Shown one piece after another: positions 1-6,964 of a stretch of 64,000 bases of DNA (position 1 is the stretch's first letter; every line of letters starts with the position of its first letter). Under the pieces are notes generated by a model that saw nothing but the letters and a program-made list of their open reading frames with translations, was not told the origin of the DNA and ran no database searches. This stretch comes from Clostridia bacterium (lineage in GTDB: Bacteria; Bacillota; Clostridia; Oscillospirales; CAG-272), in the NCBI GenBank assembly GCA_017472305.1, contig JAFUQP010000023.1, forward strand, positions 41,319 to 105,318, written 5' to 3'. Both the position numbers and the translations under genes were made by a program.

Positions 1-244
1 TCATGCCCGAAAGGTACTGCTTCATCTCACCGTAGCCTGCGATGTCGCAAGCTCTGCCCGTAAGGGTGTTCTTCATAACGGTGTACTCTACACCTGCCTT
101 ACGAAGAGCAGCACGGAGCTCGGTGTCCTCGGAAACCTTAATGCCTTCATACTTTACAAGAACGCCTGCTGCCGCGGTCTTAATCTTTTCAGCGAGAGAC
201 TCAACGACTTGCTTCTTTTCTTCAAGAATCTTGTTACTTGGCAT
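1..244 (-). CDS. rplJ: 50S ribosomal protein L10, N-terminal part (cut by window edge)
   Basis: The reverse strand encodes MPSNKILEEKKQVVESLAEK and continues to the window edge with VKYEGIKVSED and YTVMKNTL, the N-terminal RNA-binding region of ribosomal protein L10. L10 is the base of the L7/L12 stalk that recruits translation factors to the large subunit. The ATG at 244-242 follows a GGAGGT ribosome site at 251-256. About 81 codons are visible and the rest lies outside the window. An L10-type leader and attenuator precede the gene, so its expression is probably controlled by its own product, as known for this family. Confidence 0.95.
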   Translation of the reverse strand, partial: MPSNKILEEKKQVVESLAEKIKTAAAGVLVKYEGIKVSEDTELRAALRKAGVEYTVMKNTLTGRACDIAGYGEMKQYLSGM

Positions 245-267
245 TTTTTCACCTCCATAAAAATTCA

Positions 268-402
268 ATAAAAAAACATCCTTTTCACTAAAAGGCATAC
301 TACCTCCGAGAAAAGGACAACAAAAATAAGAAATTATTAAAGTTATTCTCACCTCGGCAGGAAAGCTATGCTTTTACTGAAACCTGCTGTCTTAGGATAC
401 CT
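268..402 (-). ncRNA. Ribosomal protein L10 leader with attenuator
   Basis: Between the rplJ promoter and its start lies an RNA leader with the features of the Firmicutes L10 leader: a 5' hairpin region, a CTGCCGAGGTG segment on the minus strand near 350, and a 3' hairpin CCTTTT-AGTG-AAAAGG at about 277-293 followed by a run of T. In this family the L10(L12)4 complex binds the leader and promotes termination before the ribosomal genes. The identification rests on recognisable conserved segments and position; a covariance-model search was not possible. Confidence 0.85.
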
Positions 403-407
403 ATGGT

Positions 408-436
408 ATTATATCAAACGATTTGCCGTTTGTCAA
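408..436 (-). promoter_or_regulatory. Sigma-A promoter of rplJ
   Basis: On the minus strand a perfect TTGACA (431-436) and TATAAT (408-413) are separated by 17 bp, placing transcription start near 401 at the head of the L10 leader. Confidence 0.9.
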
Positions 437-473
437 GGGGTTTTTATAAAAAAGTTGAAAAAGTTTTTACCTA

Positions 474-650
474 TTATTTATTAGAGTTGCTCGCAGAATC
501 CAGATTATCCAACGCGTATTCACAGCATTGAATTACAAGGCTGTTAAGAGATACATTTTTATCCTGCGCAACCTTCTCAAGCCTCCTCACAAGTTCAAGA
601 GGAAGCCTCAAGGTTTTATTTATGTGTTCGGGTTTCTTAACTTCAAACAT
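474..650 (-). CDS. Arc-like ribbon-helix-helix DNA-binding protein
   Basis: A 58-residue protein with the ribbon-helix-helix pattern of Arc/HicB-type regulators: a short strand NKTLRLP, then helix LELVRRLEKVAQDK, a turn NVSLNS and helix LVIQCCEYAL. Such proteins bind DNA as dimers on tandem half-sites and usually repress their own promoter. The ATG at 650 was chosen because AAGGAG (659-664) sits 8 nt upstream; a GTG at 659 overlaps that site and is unlikely. The upstream DNA carries six similar TTTTACAC/TTTGCAC boxes. It is transcribed away from the SLOG-like gene. No toxin gene is visible next to it, so calling it an antitoxin would be a guess. Confidence 0.8.
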   Translation of the reverse strand: MFEVKKPEHINKTLRLPLELVRRLEKVAQDKNVSLNSLVIQCCEYALDNLDSASNSNK

Positions 651-662
651 AGCACTCACTCC

Positions 663-730
663 TTACACATATATTTTACACTTGTTTTACACAAATTTAT
701 ACACCTCGTTTTTGCACTGCATATTTGCAC
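663..730. promoter_or_regulatory. Six tandem TTTTACAC/TTTGCAC boxes, candidate operator
   Basis: Between the ribbon-helix-helix gene and the SLOG-like gene the plus strand repeats TTACAC, TTTTACAC, TTTTACAC, TATACAC, TTTGCAC and TTTGCAC. The boxes end at about 668, 682, 692, 704, 717 and 730, so most are 10-14 bp apart. All have the same orientation and the array abuts the -35 of the plus-strand promoter. Ribbon-helix-helix repressors are known to bind tandem heptads; binding here is inferred. Confidence 0.5.
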
Positions 731-759
731 TTGACTTTATGAGTGCTTTGTGCTAGAAT
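731..759 (+). promoter_or_regulatory. Promoter of the SLOG-like gene
   Basis: TTGACT (731-736) and TAGAAT (754-759) with a 17-bp spacer. Transcription would start only about 10 nt before the ATG, with GAGGTGAG as the ribosome site, so the leader is very short. Confidence 0.75.
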
Positions 760-776
760 TATAGCGAGGTGAGTAT

Positions 777-1235
777 ATGATAATAACATTTTTCGGTCAT
801 TCGGACTTTGTCATCACACCCGAGGTTAAGGGACGGCTATCGGAAATTATAGAGGAGAGCGCGAGGGGTGGCGAGCTTACGCTCTATTTCGGTGGGTACG
901 GTAATTTTGACGAGTTTGCCTTTTCGGTTGCTAACAGCTTAAAGCACAAAACACGAGCGAGGCATATTTTCGTTACGCCTTATATTACCGAAAGCTATCA
1001 AAAAAATCATTTGTCCTACATTAAAGAAAGCTACGACGAAATACTCTATCCGCCGCTGGAAGGTGTCCCCTACAGATTTGCGATAAGCGCGAGAAACAAG
1101 TGGCTCGTCGAAAATTCAGACCTGATTGTTTTCTTCGTGCGTCGCAGGTTTGGCGGCGCGTATACGGCATATCTTCACGCAAAGAAAAAGGGTAAGCAAA
1201 TTATAAATCTTTGTAACTTTAGCAAAACAGAATAA
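777..1235 (+). CDS. SLOG/DUF1273-like nucleotide-binding protein
   Basis: A 152-residue soluble protein. It begins MIITFFGHSDF, and its later segment RNKWLVENSDLIVFFV with FGGAYTAYLHAKKKGKQIINL matches the pattern of the SLOG fold (YpsA/DUF1273, LOG/DprA relatives), where a Rossmann-like sheet binds a nucleotide or nucleotide sugar. The specific ligand is unknown. It is monocistronic, with its own promoter and terminator, and shares its upstream region with the ribbon-helix-helix gene, which could regulate it. It is slightly shorter than YpsA (about 180 residues). Family assignment is by motif recognition. Confidence 0.75.
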   Translation: MIITFFGHSDFVITPEVKGRLSEIIEESARGGELTLYFGGYGNFDEFAFSVANSLKHKTRARHIFVTPYITESYQKNHLSYIKESYDEILYPPLEGVPYRFAISARNKWLVENSDLIVFFVRRRFGGAYTAYLHAKKKGKQIINLCNFSKTE

Positions 1236-1239
1236 AAGA

Positions 1240-1294
1240 ACACCGTCCGGGCAACCACTCATACCGAAGGTTGTCTTTAGACGGTGTATTTTTT
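1240..1294. terminator. Terminator between convergent genes
   Basis: ACACCGTC (1240-1247) pairs with GACGGTGT (1280-1287), with an inner CAACC/GGTTG stem. A T-run follows on the plus strand (1289-1294) and a T-rich tail follows on the minus strand, so it probably ends both the SLOG-like transcript and the long rsgA operon. Its T-run overlaps the rsgA stop codon. Confidence 0.8.
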
Positions 1295-2228
1295 AATAAT
1301 TCTTCTTTTCCTTAAGTACTCGGTAAATCGAGCGGTAGGACTCGAGGCGCGAGGGGCAGATTTTGCCCTCGGCGGCGGCGCGCGCAACGGCACATTCGTC
1401 AACGCCCTCGCCGACGTGGGCGCAGTCAACGTAGCGACACTTGCCCGTATAGGGGGAAATATCGCGGAAGGTGCTGAGAAGCTCGTCAAGCGAGAAGAAA
1501 TCAAACCGAGCAAAGTCGATGAGCGAAAAGCCCGGGGTATCGGCAAGAAGCCCAGTGTTCGGGTCGGAGCTGATATCGAAGATTTCGACGTGGCGCGTGG
1601 TGTGTCTGCCGCGCTCAATCTTTCTCGATATTTCCGAGGTAGCAAGCGAGAGTGAGGGGAAAAGTGCGTTCATAAGAGTTGACTTTCCGACTCCCGATGC
1701 ACCTGCAAAGGCGGCAAGCCTGCCGTCCCTTACTTCATTATTAATATATTCCGAAAGAGCCGCTATTCCCTCGCCGTCCTCGGATGAGGTGACGAAGGCA
1801 ATAAATCCCGAGCGCCTGTAAATTTCAGCATACTCGGCGGCGGCTGATTTCTGTGTATCGGATTTCGTGATTACCACAACGGGTGTTATGCCGCTGTACT
1901 CGGCTATTGAGATAAGCTTATCGACGGTATCGATAACCGGCGAGGGCTTTGCCGCGGCAAATACTATAAACAGATAATCAAGATTTGAGAGAGGCGGTCT
2001 TATAAGAGCATTCTTTCGCTCCATAACCTCTGAAATCACAACTCCGTCGGGAGTGTCGGTATCACAGGCGACCGTGACGAGGTCACCGACGAGCAGCTTC
2101 TCCTCGTCGCGCTTAAGATTACCCTTTGCGCGGCAGGAAATTCGCTCGGGCGCACTGCCCGTATCTATTCTTATTTCAAATAGACCGCCAAGTCCTTTTA
2201 CTATTCTGCCGTGTTTCTTTTCGAGCAA
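1293..2228 (-). CDS. rsgA: Ribosome small subunit-dependent GTPase RsgA
   Basis: A 311-residue circularly permuted GTPase that helps late maturation of the 30S subunit. An N-terminal OB-fold starts GRIVKGLGGLFEI. The permuted G motifs are TKSD (G4), GASGVGKST (G1) and DTPG (G3). A C-terminal zinc site has CRYVDCAH plus a later Cys. It starts with TTG at 2228, supported by AGAGGT six bases upstream and by the family's usual N-terminus. It is the last gene of the operon, 24 bp after rlmN. In many Clostridia a PP2C phosphatase and PrkC kinase lie between rlmN and rsgA; here they are absent. Confidence 0.95.
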   Translation of the reverse strand: MLEKKHGRIVKGLGGLFEIRIDTGSAPERISCRAKGNLKRDEEKLLVGDLVTVACDTDTPDGVVISEVMERKNALIRPPLSNLDYLFIVFAAAKPSPVIDTVDKLISIAEYSGITPVVVITKSDTQKSAAAEYAEIYRRSGFIAFVTSSEDGEGIAALSEYINNEVRDGRLAAFAGASGVGKSTLMNALFPSLSLATSEISRKIERGRHTTRHVEIFDISSDPNTGLLADTPGFSLIDFARFDFFSLDELLSTFRDISPYTGKCRYVDCAHVGEGVDECAVARAAAEGKICPSRLESYRSIYRVLKEKKNY

Positions 2229-2252
2229 GGTTGTACCTCTGTTTCGTAAACT

Positions 2253-3320
2253 TTAGTTGTCGTTTTGTGTATTTTCTGCCATTTTCGAGCGACGAAGCTG
2301 ACCGCAGGCAGCATTAACGTCAGAGCCAAGCTTTCGCCTGACCGTGGCTACTACGCCGCGCGCTTCAAGCGCCTTAGCAAAGGCGTTCACCGACTCAGGT
2401 GTGCCCTTCTTGAAGCCTGTTTCCTTAACCTCGTTAACCCTTATAAGATTGACGTGAATAGGCGCGCCCGTTCCGCGGAAGGCACCGACGAGAAGCTCTG
2501 CGAGCTCGGCGGCATCGCGTTCGGTATCGTTCTTTCCCGAGATTAAGGTGTATTCAAAGGAAATTCTTCTGCCCGTCACCTTATAATAGTCAACGCAGGC
2601 GGTAAGCAGTGCTTTTATATTCCATTTTTTATTCACGGGCATTATTTCCGAGCGCTTTTCGTCATTCGATGCGTGCAGAGAAATCGAGAGCGTTATCGGT
2701 ATATCGACCTCGGCGAGTCGGTATATCCCCGGGACTACTCCGCAGGTGGAGAGCGAGATGTGTCTATAGCCGATATTTAGTCCGTCGGGGTGGTTTACAA
2801 GCTTCAGAAACTTGATTACGTTGTCAAAGTTATCAAGAGGCTCGCCTATTCCCATCATTACTATATTGGATATGCGCTCGCCGCTGTCGCGCTCGGCGGC
2901 AGTCACCTGTCCGAGAAGCTCCGAGGGATATAGGTCACGGAGCTTTCCGCCTATTGTAGAGGCGCAGAAGCGGCAGCCCATATAGCAGCCGACCTGGCTT
3001 GATATACATAGGGTATTTCCGTGCTTGTACTTCATAAGCACGCTCTCAATGCAGGAGCCGTCGTGAAGCCTGAAGAGATATTTTACAGTGCCGTCAATCT
3101 TTGACGTAAGCTTCTCCTCTACCTCGGGAAGTGTCGGGAGCGTTTCTCGCTCGAGCCTCTCGCGCAGAGCCTTCGGGAAGCTTGTCAGCTCGGATATGCG
3201 CGAGCCGGTCGCGAGGCGCGAGAATGCCTGCTTTGCGCGGAATTTCGGCTCACCGAGTGAGGTGAAATATTCTGTCAGCTCCTCGGGGAGCATTGAATAC
3301 AGGTCCTTCTTTTCGGTCAT
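2253..3320 (-). CDS. rlmN: 23S rRNA (adenine2503-C2)-methyltransferase RlmN
   Basis: A 355-residue radical-SAM enzyme that methylates C2 of A2503 in 23S rRNA and of A37 in some tRNAs. The iron-sulfur motif CYMGCRFC is seen near residue 110, with GIGEPLDNF, and a C-terminal Cys in AACGQL that fits the catalytic cysteine forming the methyl-cysteine/thiyl intermediate. The length is normal for the family. The ATG at 3320 has AGGAAG upstream. It lies in the operon between rsmB and rsgA. Confidence 0.96.
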   Translation of the reverse strand: MTEKKDLYSMLPEELTEYFTSLGEPKFRAKQAFSRLATGSRISELTSFPKALRERLERETLPTLPEVEEKLTSKIDGTVKYLFRLHDGSCIESVLMKYKHGNTLCISSQVGCYMGCRFCASTIGGKLRDLYPSELLGQVTAAERDSGERISNIVMMGIGEPLDNFDNVIKFLKLVNHPDGLNIGYRHISLSTCGVVPGIYRLAEVDIPITLSISLHASNDEKRSEIMPVNKKWNIKALLTACVDYYKVTGRRISFEYTLISGKNDTERDAAELAELLVGAFRGTGAPIHVNLIRVNEVKETGFKKGTPESVNAFAKALEARGVVATVRRKLGSDVNAACGQLRRSKMAENTQNDN

Positions 3321-3402
3321 TTCTTCTTCCTTTATGTATTAGCGTATAATTCGTTATCCGTAGGGCTTATTCGGTCGGCCCGTCAAGCCGATATCAACCG
3401 TG

Positions 3403-4743
3403 TCAAAAGTGGCATACGGGTGTAAATTTCCGTTTTTTCACCCTGACTATTTTCGCCATAAAGAAGCCGTCGGTTCCGTCCGTTGTGGGGGTGAGTGTAA
3501 GGCTGCCGTTATCCGATGCATATGAGCCTGCCGTAAAGTCCTTTTTGGCGAAGTCTTCGTTTTCACGAAGGAACAGCTCGACTACCTCCTCATTCTCCTT
3601 CGGGTTAAGCGTGCAGGTTGAATAAACAAGTTCACCGCCGACCTTAAGGTATTTTGCCGAGGTTTTCAGTATCTCGCCCTGAAGCTCGGGAAGTCCGTCA
3701 ATAGCCTCTTGGCTCTTATAGCGAAGGTCGGGCTTCTTTCCCAGCACTCCGAGTCCCGAGCAGGGCGCATCGCAGATTACCTTATCCGCCTTGCCAAAGA
3801 GGTCGGGGTTGCCGACGAGCGCATCGACGGCATCTGCACTTATCGAGGTAAGTCCGAGGCGCATTGCCCCCTCTGTAACGAGCGAGAGCTTACTCTCGTG
3901 AAGGTCGTAGGAATAAATTTTTGCCTTATCGCCCGACAGGATTGCCGCGGCAAAGCTTTTGCCGCCCGGGCAGGCGCAGGTGTCTATTATCAGCTCGCCT
4001 GCCTTCGGCGACAGTGCCGCCGCGGAAAGCAGGGACGCCTTATCCTGCACAAAGAATTTTCCTTCGCTAAAGCCGCCCGTACGCTCGGGATTAAACGAGC
4101 CGAGAATTCTGAGAGAGCTGCCAAGCCCCTCGTCAGCCGTGGCGACAATACCCTCATCTCCGAGCGAAGAAATCAGAGAGAGGGGTGTTATTTTCAGCGT
4201 ATTAACCGTGAGGTCTGTGTATTTTGAGCCGTTGAAGGTTTCGAGCAGCCTTTCACACTCCTCCTCGCCGTAAAGCGAGATAAAGAGCTTGACCGTATGT
4301 AGCGGGAAGGAATATTTTACAGAGAGAAATCTTGCCGCGTTTTTCTTCCTGTCGGGAAGCGGAAGCGAGTCCTTTACTCTGACAGCACTCCGCAAAATCG
4401 CGTTGACAAAGGCGCGCTCGCCGCCGTTTCTTGCAAGCTTCACGCTCTCGTTAACCGCCGCGAAATCCGGAATACTCCGCATATCGGCAATCTGGCAGAG
4501 TCCAAGACGAAGGATATTTTTCGTATACAAATCTATTTTCTCGATAGACCTTCCCGAGAGCGCCGCGACGTAGTAATCGTAGGTCAGCTTATGCTCGACG
4601 GTTGTATAAAAGAGCGCGGTAAGAGCCGAGCGCTCCGCGGCGGAAAGTCCGTCGGTCATATGAGAGGAGAGCGAAAGGTTCGCGTACTTTTCGCCCGCCT
4701 CGTATTCGTTCAGTAAATTAAGAGCAATCTTTCTTACGTTCAT
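3403..4743 (-). CDS. rsmB: 16S rRNA (cytosine967-C5)-methyltransferase RsmB
   Basis: A 446-residue protein with an N-terminal NusB-like RNA-binding domain (about residues 1-135) and a C-terminal SAM-dependent m5C methyltransferase. Visible motifs are DTCACPGGKSF (SAM loop), CDAPCSGLGVLG with the catalytic Cys, and YSTCTLNPKENEEVV with the second conserved Cys. It modifies C967 of 16S rRNA. The start ATG overlaps the stop of the upstream protease gene by 4 bp (ATGA), indicating translational coupling. Confidence 0.95.
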   Translation of the reverse strand: MNVRKIALNLLNEYEAGEKYANLSLSSHMTDGLSAAERSALTALFYTTVEHKLTYDYYVAALSGRSIEKIDLYTKNILRLGLCQIADMRSIPDFAAVNESVKLARNGGERAFVNAILRSAVRVKDSLPLPDRKKNAARFLSVKYSFPLHTVKLFISLYGEEECERLLETFNGSKYTDLTVNTLKITPLSLISSLGDEGIVATADEGLGSSLRILGSFNPERTGGFSEGKFFVQDKASLLSAAALSPKAGELIIDTCACPGGKSFAAAILSGDKAKIYSYDLHESKLSLVTEGAMRLGLTSISADAVDALVGNPDLFGKADKVICDAPCSGLGVLGKKPDLRYKSQEAIDGLPELQGEILKTSAKYLKVGGELVYSTCTLNPKENEEVVELFLRENEDFAKKDFTAGSYASDNGSLTLTPTTDGTDGFFMAKIVRVKKRKFTPVCHF

Positions 4744-5459
4744 CGTCTTCTGTTTCCTGTAAATCTTACTACGAGGCGAAGAAGCTGCAGAAGCGACACG
4801 AGAAGCGCCGCAACGTAGGTAAGAGCCGCAGCAGTAAGGACGCGTCTTGATGCCGATAGCTCATCGCGCTCAAAGCTGCCCGAGCCCTCGAGCGCCGCCA
4901 TTGCACGGCGAGATGCATTGAACTCAACGGGGAGCGTTACAAGCTGGAAAAGCGTGACCACGGCAAAGAGTCCTATGCCAAACAGCACGGTGTAATAGCC
5001 TATAATTCCGTCAAGCATCATAAGAAGAATTCCCACCATAATAACAAGCCAGGAAAAACGCGAGGCAAAGCCCGTAATCGGCACGAGCCTTGTGCGGATT
5101 ACGAGAGGAAAATATTTCGTCGCGTGCTGAACCGCGTGACCTGCCTCGTGCGCGGCAACGCCTACTGCCGCGGCAGAGGTTGAGTCATACACCGAGTCAG
5201 AAAGGCGGAGAGTGCCCGAGCGAGGGTCGTAGTGGTCGGTAAGATTGCCGTACACGCGCTCAATTCTGACACCGTAGAGCCCGTTTCTGTCGAGTATCAT
5301 TCTCGCAACCTCGCGGGCGGTCTTTCCGTTTCGGGTATATACCGAGGAATATTTTCTGAAGGTAGATGTCACCTTAATCTGCGCGTAGAGCGACAGAAGA
5401 ATTGAGAGAAAGCAGAGTATATATAAAATATAATCGAGCCTAAATAAATCGGGATTCAC
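4740..5459 (-). CDS. YugP-type membrane zinc metallopeptidase
   Basis: A 239-residue membrane protein with an N-terminal helix (about residues 7-25), a zinc-protease motif AAHEAGHAVQHA near residue 105 and later hydrophobic helices. FNASRRAM is the conserved follow-up segment of the neutral zinc metallopeptidase family PF04298 (YugP of Bacillus). The substrate is unknown. The GTG start overlaps the fmt stop by 4 bp (GTGA). It commonly lies between fmt and rsmB in Clostridia, as here. Confidence 0.9.
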   Translation of the reverse strand: MNPDLFRLDYILYILCFLSILLSLYAQIKVTSTFRKYSSVYTRNGKTAREVARMILDRNGLYGVRIERVYGNLTDHYDPRSGTLRLSDSVYDSTSAAAVGVAAHEAGHAVQHATKYFPLVIRTRLVPITGFASRFSWLVIMVGILLMMLDGIIGYYTVLFGIGLFAVVTLFQLVTLPVEFNASRRAMAALEGSGSFERDELSASRRVLTAAALTYVAALLVSLLQLLRLVVRFTGNRRR

Positions 5460-6388
5460 GAAAGTATATCTCCTAGCTTTATTTTTCTGCCGCGAATAAG
5501 GTCGCCGGCAGTCATTTTGCCCTTGCCCTCGGGAATTACGGCGCTTACGCGAAGCGCACCCTCGCCGCAGGCTACGGTAAAGTAACCGTCACCCGTACCG
5601 TCAAGCGAGATAACCTCGCCCGCCTTACCCGAGCCCGAGGTGGGAGCTGCCTTGTTTATCTTGAGCATTTTGCCGTCAAGATATGCAAACGCACCCGGGA
5701 TAGGTGTAACGCCTCTTATTATGCAGTCGAGTTTTTTCGCGGATAAAGTAAAGTCTAGTTTACAATCCGCCTTTTCAACCTTCTTTGCGTAGCTGGATTT
5801 CGTATCGTCCTGCTTTATCGGGGTAACGGTACCTCTCTCTATTTCGGGAATTATCCTCGATAAGAGAGCCGAGCCAATCTCTGCGGAGCGGTCGTGAATT
5901 GCCTCAAAATCGTCGGTCGGACCTATGGGGAATTTTTCAACTGCCAGAATATCGCCCGTGTCAAGCCCCTCGTCCATCTGCATAACCGTAACGCCGGTTT
6001 CTCGCTCACCTTCCATAATCGCCCTCTGCATCGGAGCTGCGCCCCTGTATTTCGGGAGCAGGGATACGTGAAGATTTATGCAGCCGTACCTCGGGTAGTT
6101 AATAACCGAGGCGGGTAGAATTTTGCCGTACGCCACAACGACGATAAGGTCGGGAGAAATCTCCTCCAGCACCGAGTCAAACGAGCCGTCGCGCAGGGTT
6201 TTCGGTGTGTAGACGGGAATTTTCAGCTCCTCCGCCGCGCGCTTTACGTCGGTGGGGGTCATTATCATTTTCCTACCGCGCGGCTTATCCTCGCCTGTCA
6301 CGGCGCAAACAACGTCAAAGCCGTCGGTCACAAGCCTCTTTAAACAGGTCGCCGATATCTCGGGCGTACCCATAAACATTATTTTCAT
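5456..6388 (-). CDS. fmt: Methionyl-tRNA formyltransferase
   Basis: A 310-residue enzyme that formylates initiator Met-tRNA with 10-formyl-THF. It begins MKIMFMGTPEIS and shows SLLPKYRGAAPMQRAI with ETGVTVMQMDEGLDTGD, the formyl-THF-binding and catalytic signature. The C-terminal OB-like domain follows after about residue 205. The open frame continues upstream, but the ATG at 6388 fits the family start and overlaps the def stop (ATGA). It works directly with def and with fhs elsewhere in this window, which supplies formyl-THF. Confidence 0.96.
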   Translation of the reverse strand: MKIMFMGTPEISATCLKRLVTDGFDVVCAVTGEDKPRGRKMIMTPTDVKRAAEELKIPVYTPKTLRDGSFDSVLEEISPDLIVVVAYGKILPASVINYPRYGCINLHVSLLPKYRGAAPMQRAIMEGERETGVTVMQMDEGLDTGDILAVEKFPIGPTDDFEAIHDRSAEIGSALLSRIIPEIERGTVTPIKQDDTKSSYAKKVEKADCKLDFTLSAKKLDCIIRGVTPIPGAFAYLDGKMLKINKAAPTSGSGKAGEVISLDGTGDGYFTVACGEGALRVSAVIPEGKGKMTAGDLIRGRKIKLGDILS

Positions 6389-6855
6389 CAGGAAAGCTCC
6401 TCTCTCGAGAGAGGTCTTATTTGAATATCGGTATAAAGCTTGCCGTCGAGGTGGTCGCACTCGTGGCAGATTGCTCTTGCAAGAAGGTCTGTACCCTTGA
6501 TTTCAATCTCCTTGCCGTGTCTGTCGAGCGCTCTTACTATCGCTACCTTCGGGCGCTTGGTGAGTCCGTAATTGCCGGGATTGGAAAGGCAGCCCTCCGC
6601 CTCCTCCTGCTCACCTGCAAAGGATATGATTTTCGGATTGATAAGCTCTATAACCTTACCCTCCTCGACCTCGATAACGACGACACGGCGAAGCACGCCG
6701 ACCTGCACTGCCGCAAGTCCGCAGCCGCCTGCATCTCTCATAGTTTCGGTCATATCGTCAAGGAGAGTAAGTATTCTCGGGGTTATCTCCTCTACGGGAC
6801 GGGACACCTTTCTAAGCATTGGGTCACCGAATTTTACAATCTTTAATTTTGCCAT
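6388..6855 (-). CDS. def: Peptide deformylase
   Basis: A 155-residue metalloenzyme removing the N-formyl group from nascent proteins. The three family motifs are present: GCGLAAVQVG (motif I, with V where P is common), EGCLSNPG (motif II, metal Cys) and HECDHLDG (motif III, HExxH). The ATG is at 6855. It sits upstream of fmt with a 4-bp overlap, the usual pairing of formylation and deformylation genes. Confidence 0.96.
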   Translation of the reverse strand: MAKLKIVKFGDPMLRKVSRPVEEITPRILTLLDDMTETMRDAGGCGLAAVQVGVLRRVVVIEVEEGKVIELINPKIISFAGEQEEAEGCLSNPGNYGLTKRPKVAIVRALDRHGKEIEIKGTDLLARAICHECDHLDGKLYTDIQIRPLSREELS

Positions 6856-6906
6856 TTTTCCTCGATTCCGCCGCTAAGGTCGCGGCTTTCGTTTTTATTT
6901 ACCTGC

Positions 6907-6931
6907 CAACGAAAAGGATTTTTCCGTTGGA
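6907..6931. other. Hairpin in the priA-def gap
   Basis: CCAACG (6907-6912) pairs with CGTTGG (6926-6931) around an A/T-rich loop in the 109-bp gap between priA and def. The loop side reads GGATTTTTCC, which resembles the hairpin repeated near 20.9 kb. No T-run follows, so it may be an RNA processing or stability element rather than a terminator. Confidence 0.4.
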
Positions 6932-6964
6932 TATTTTATACACGGGTATGAATTTTTGTAAGTG

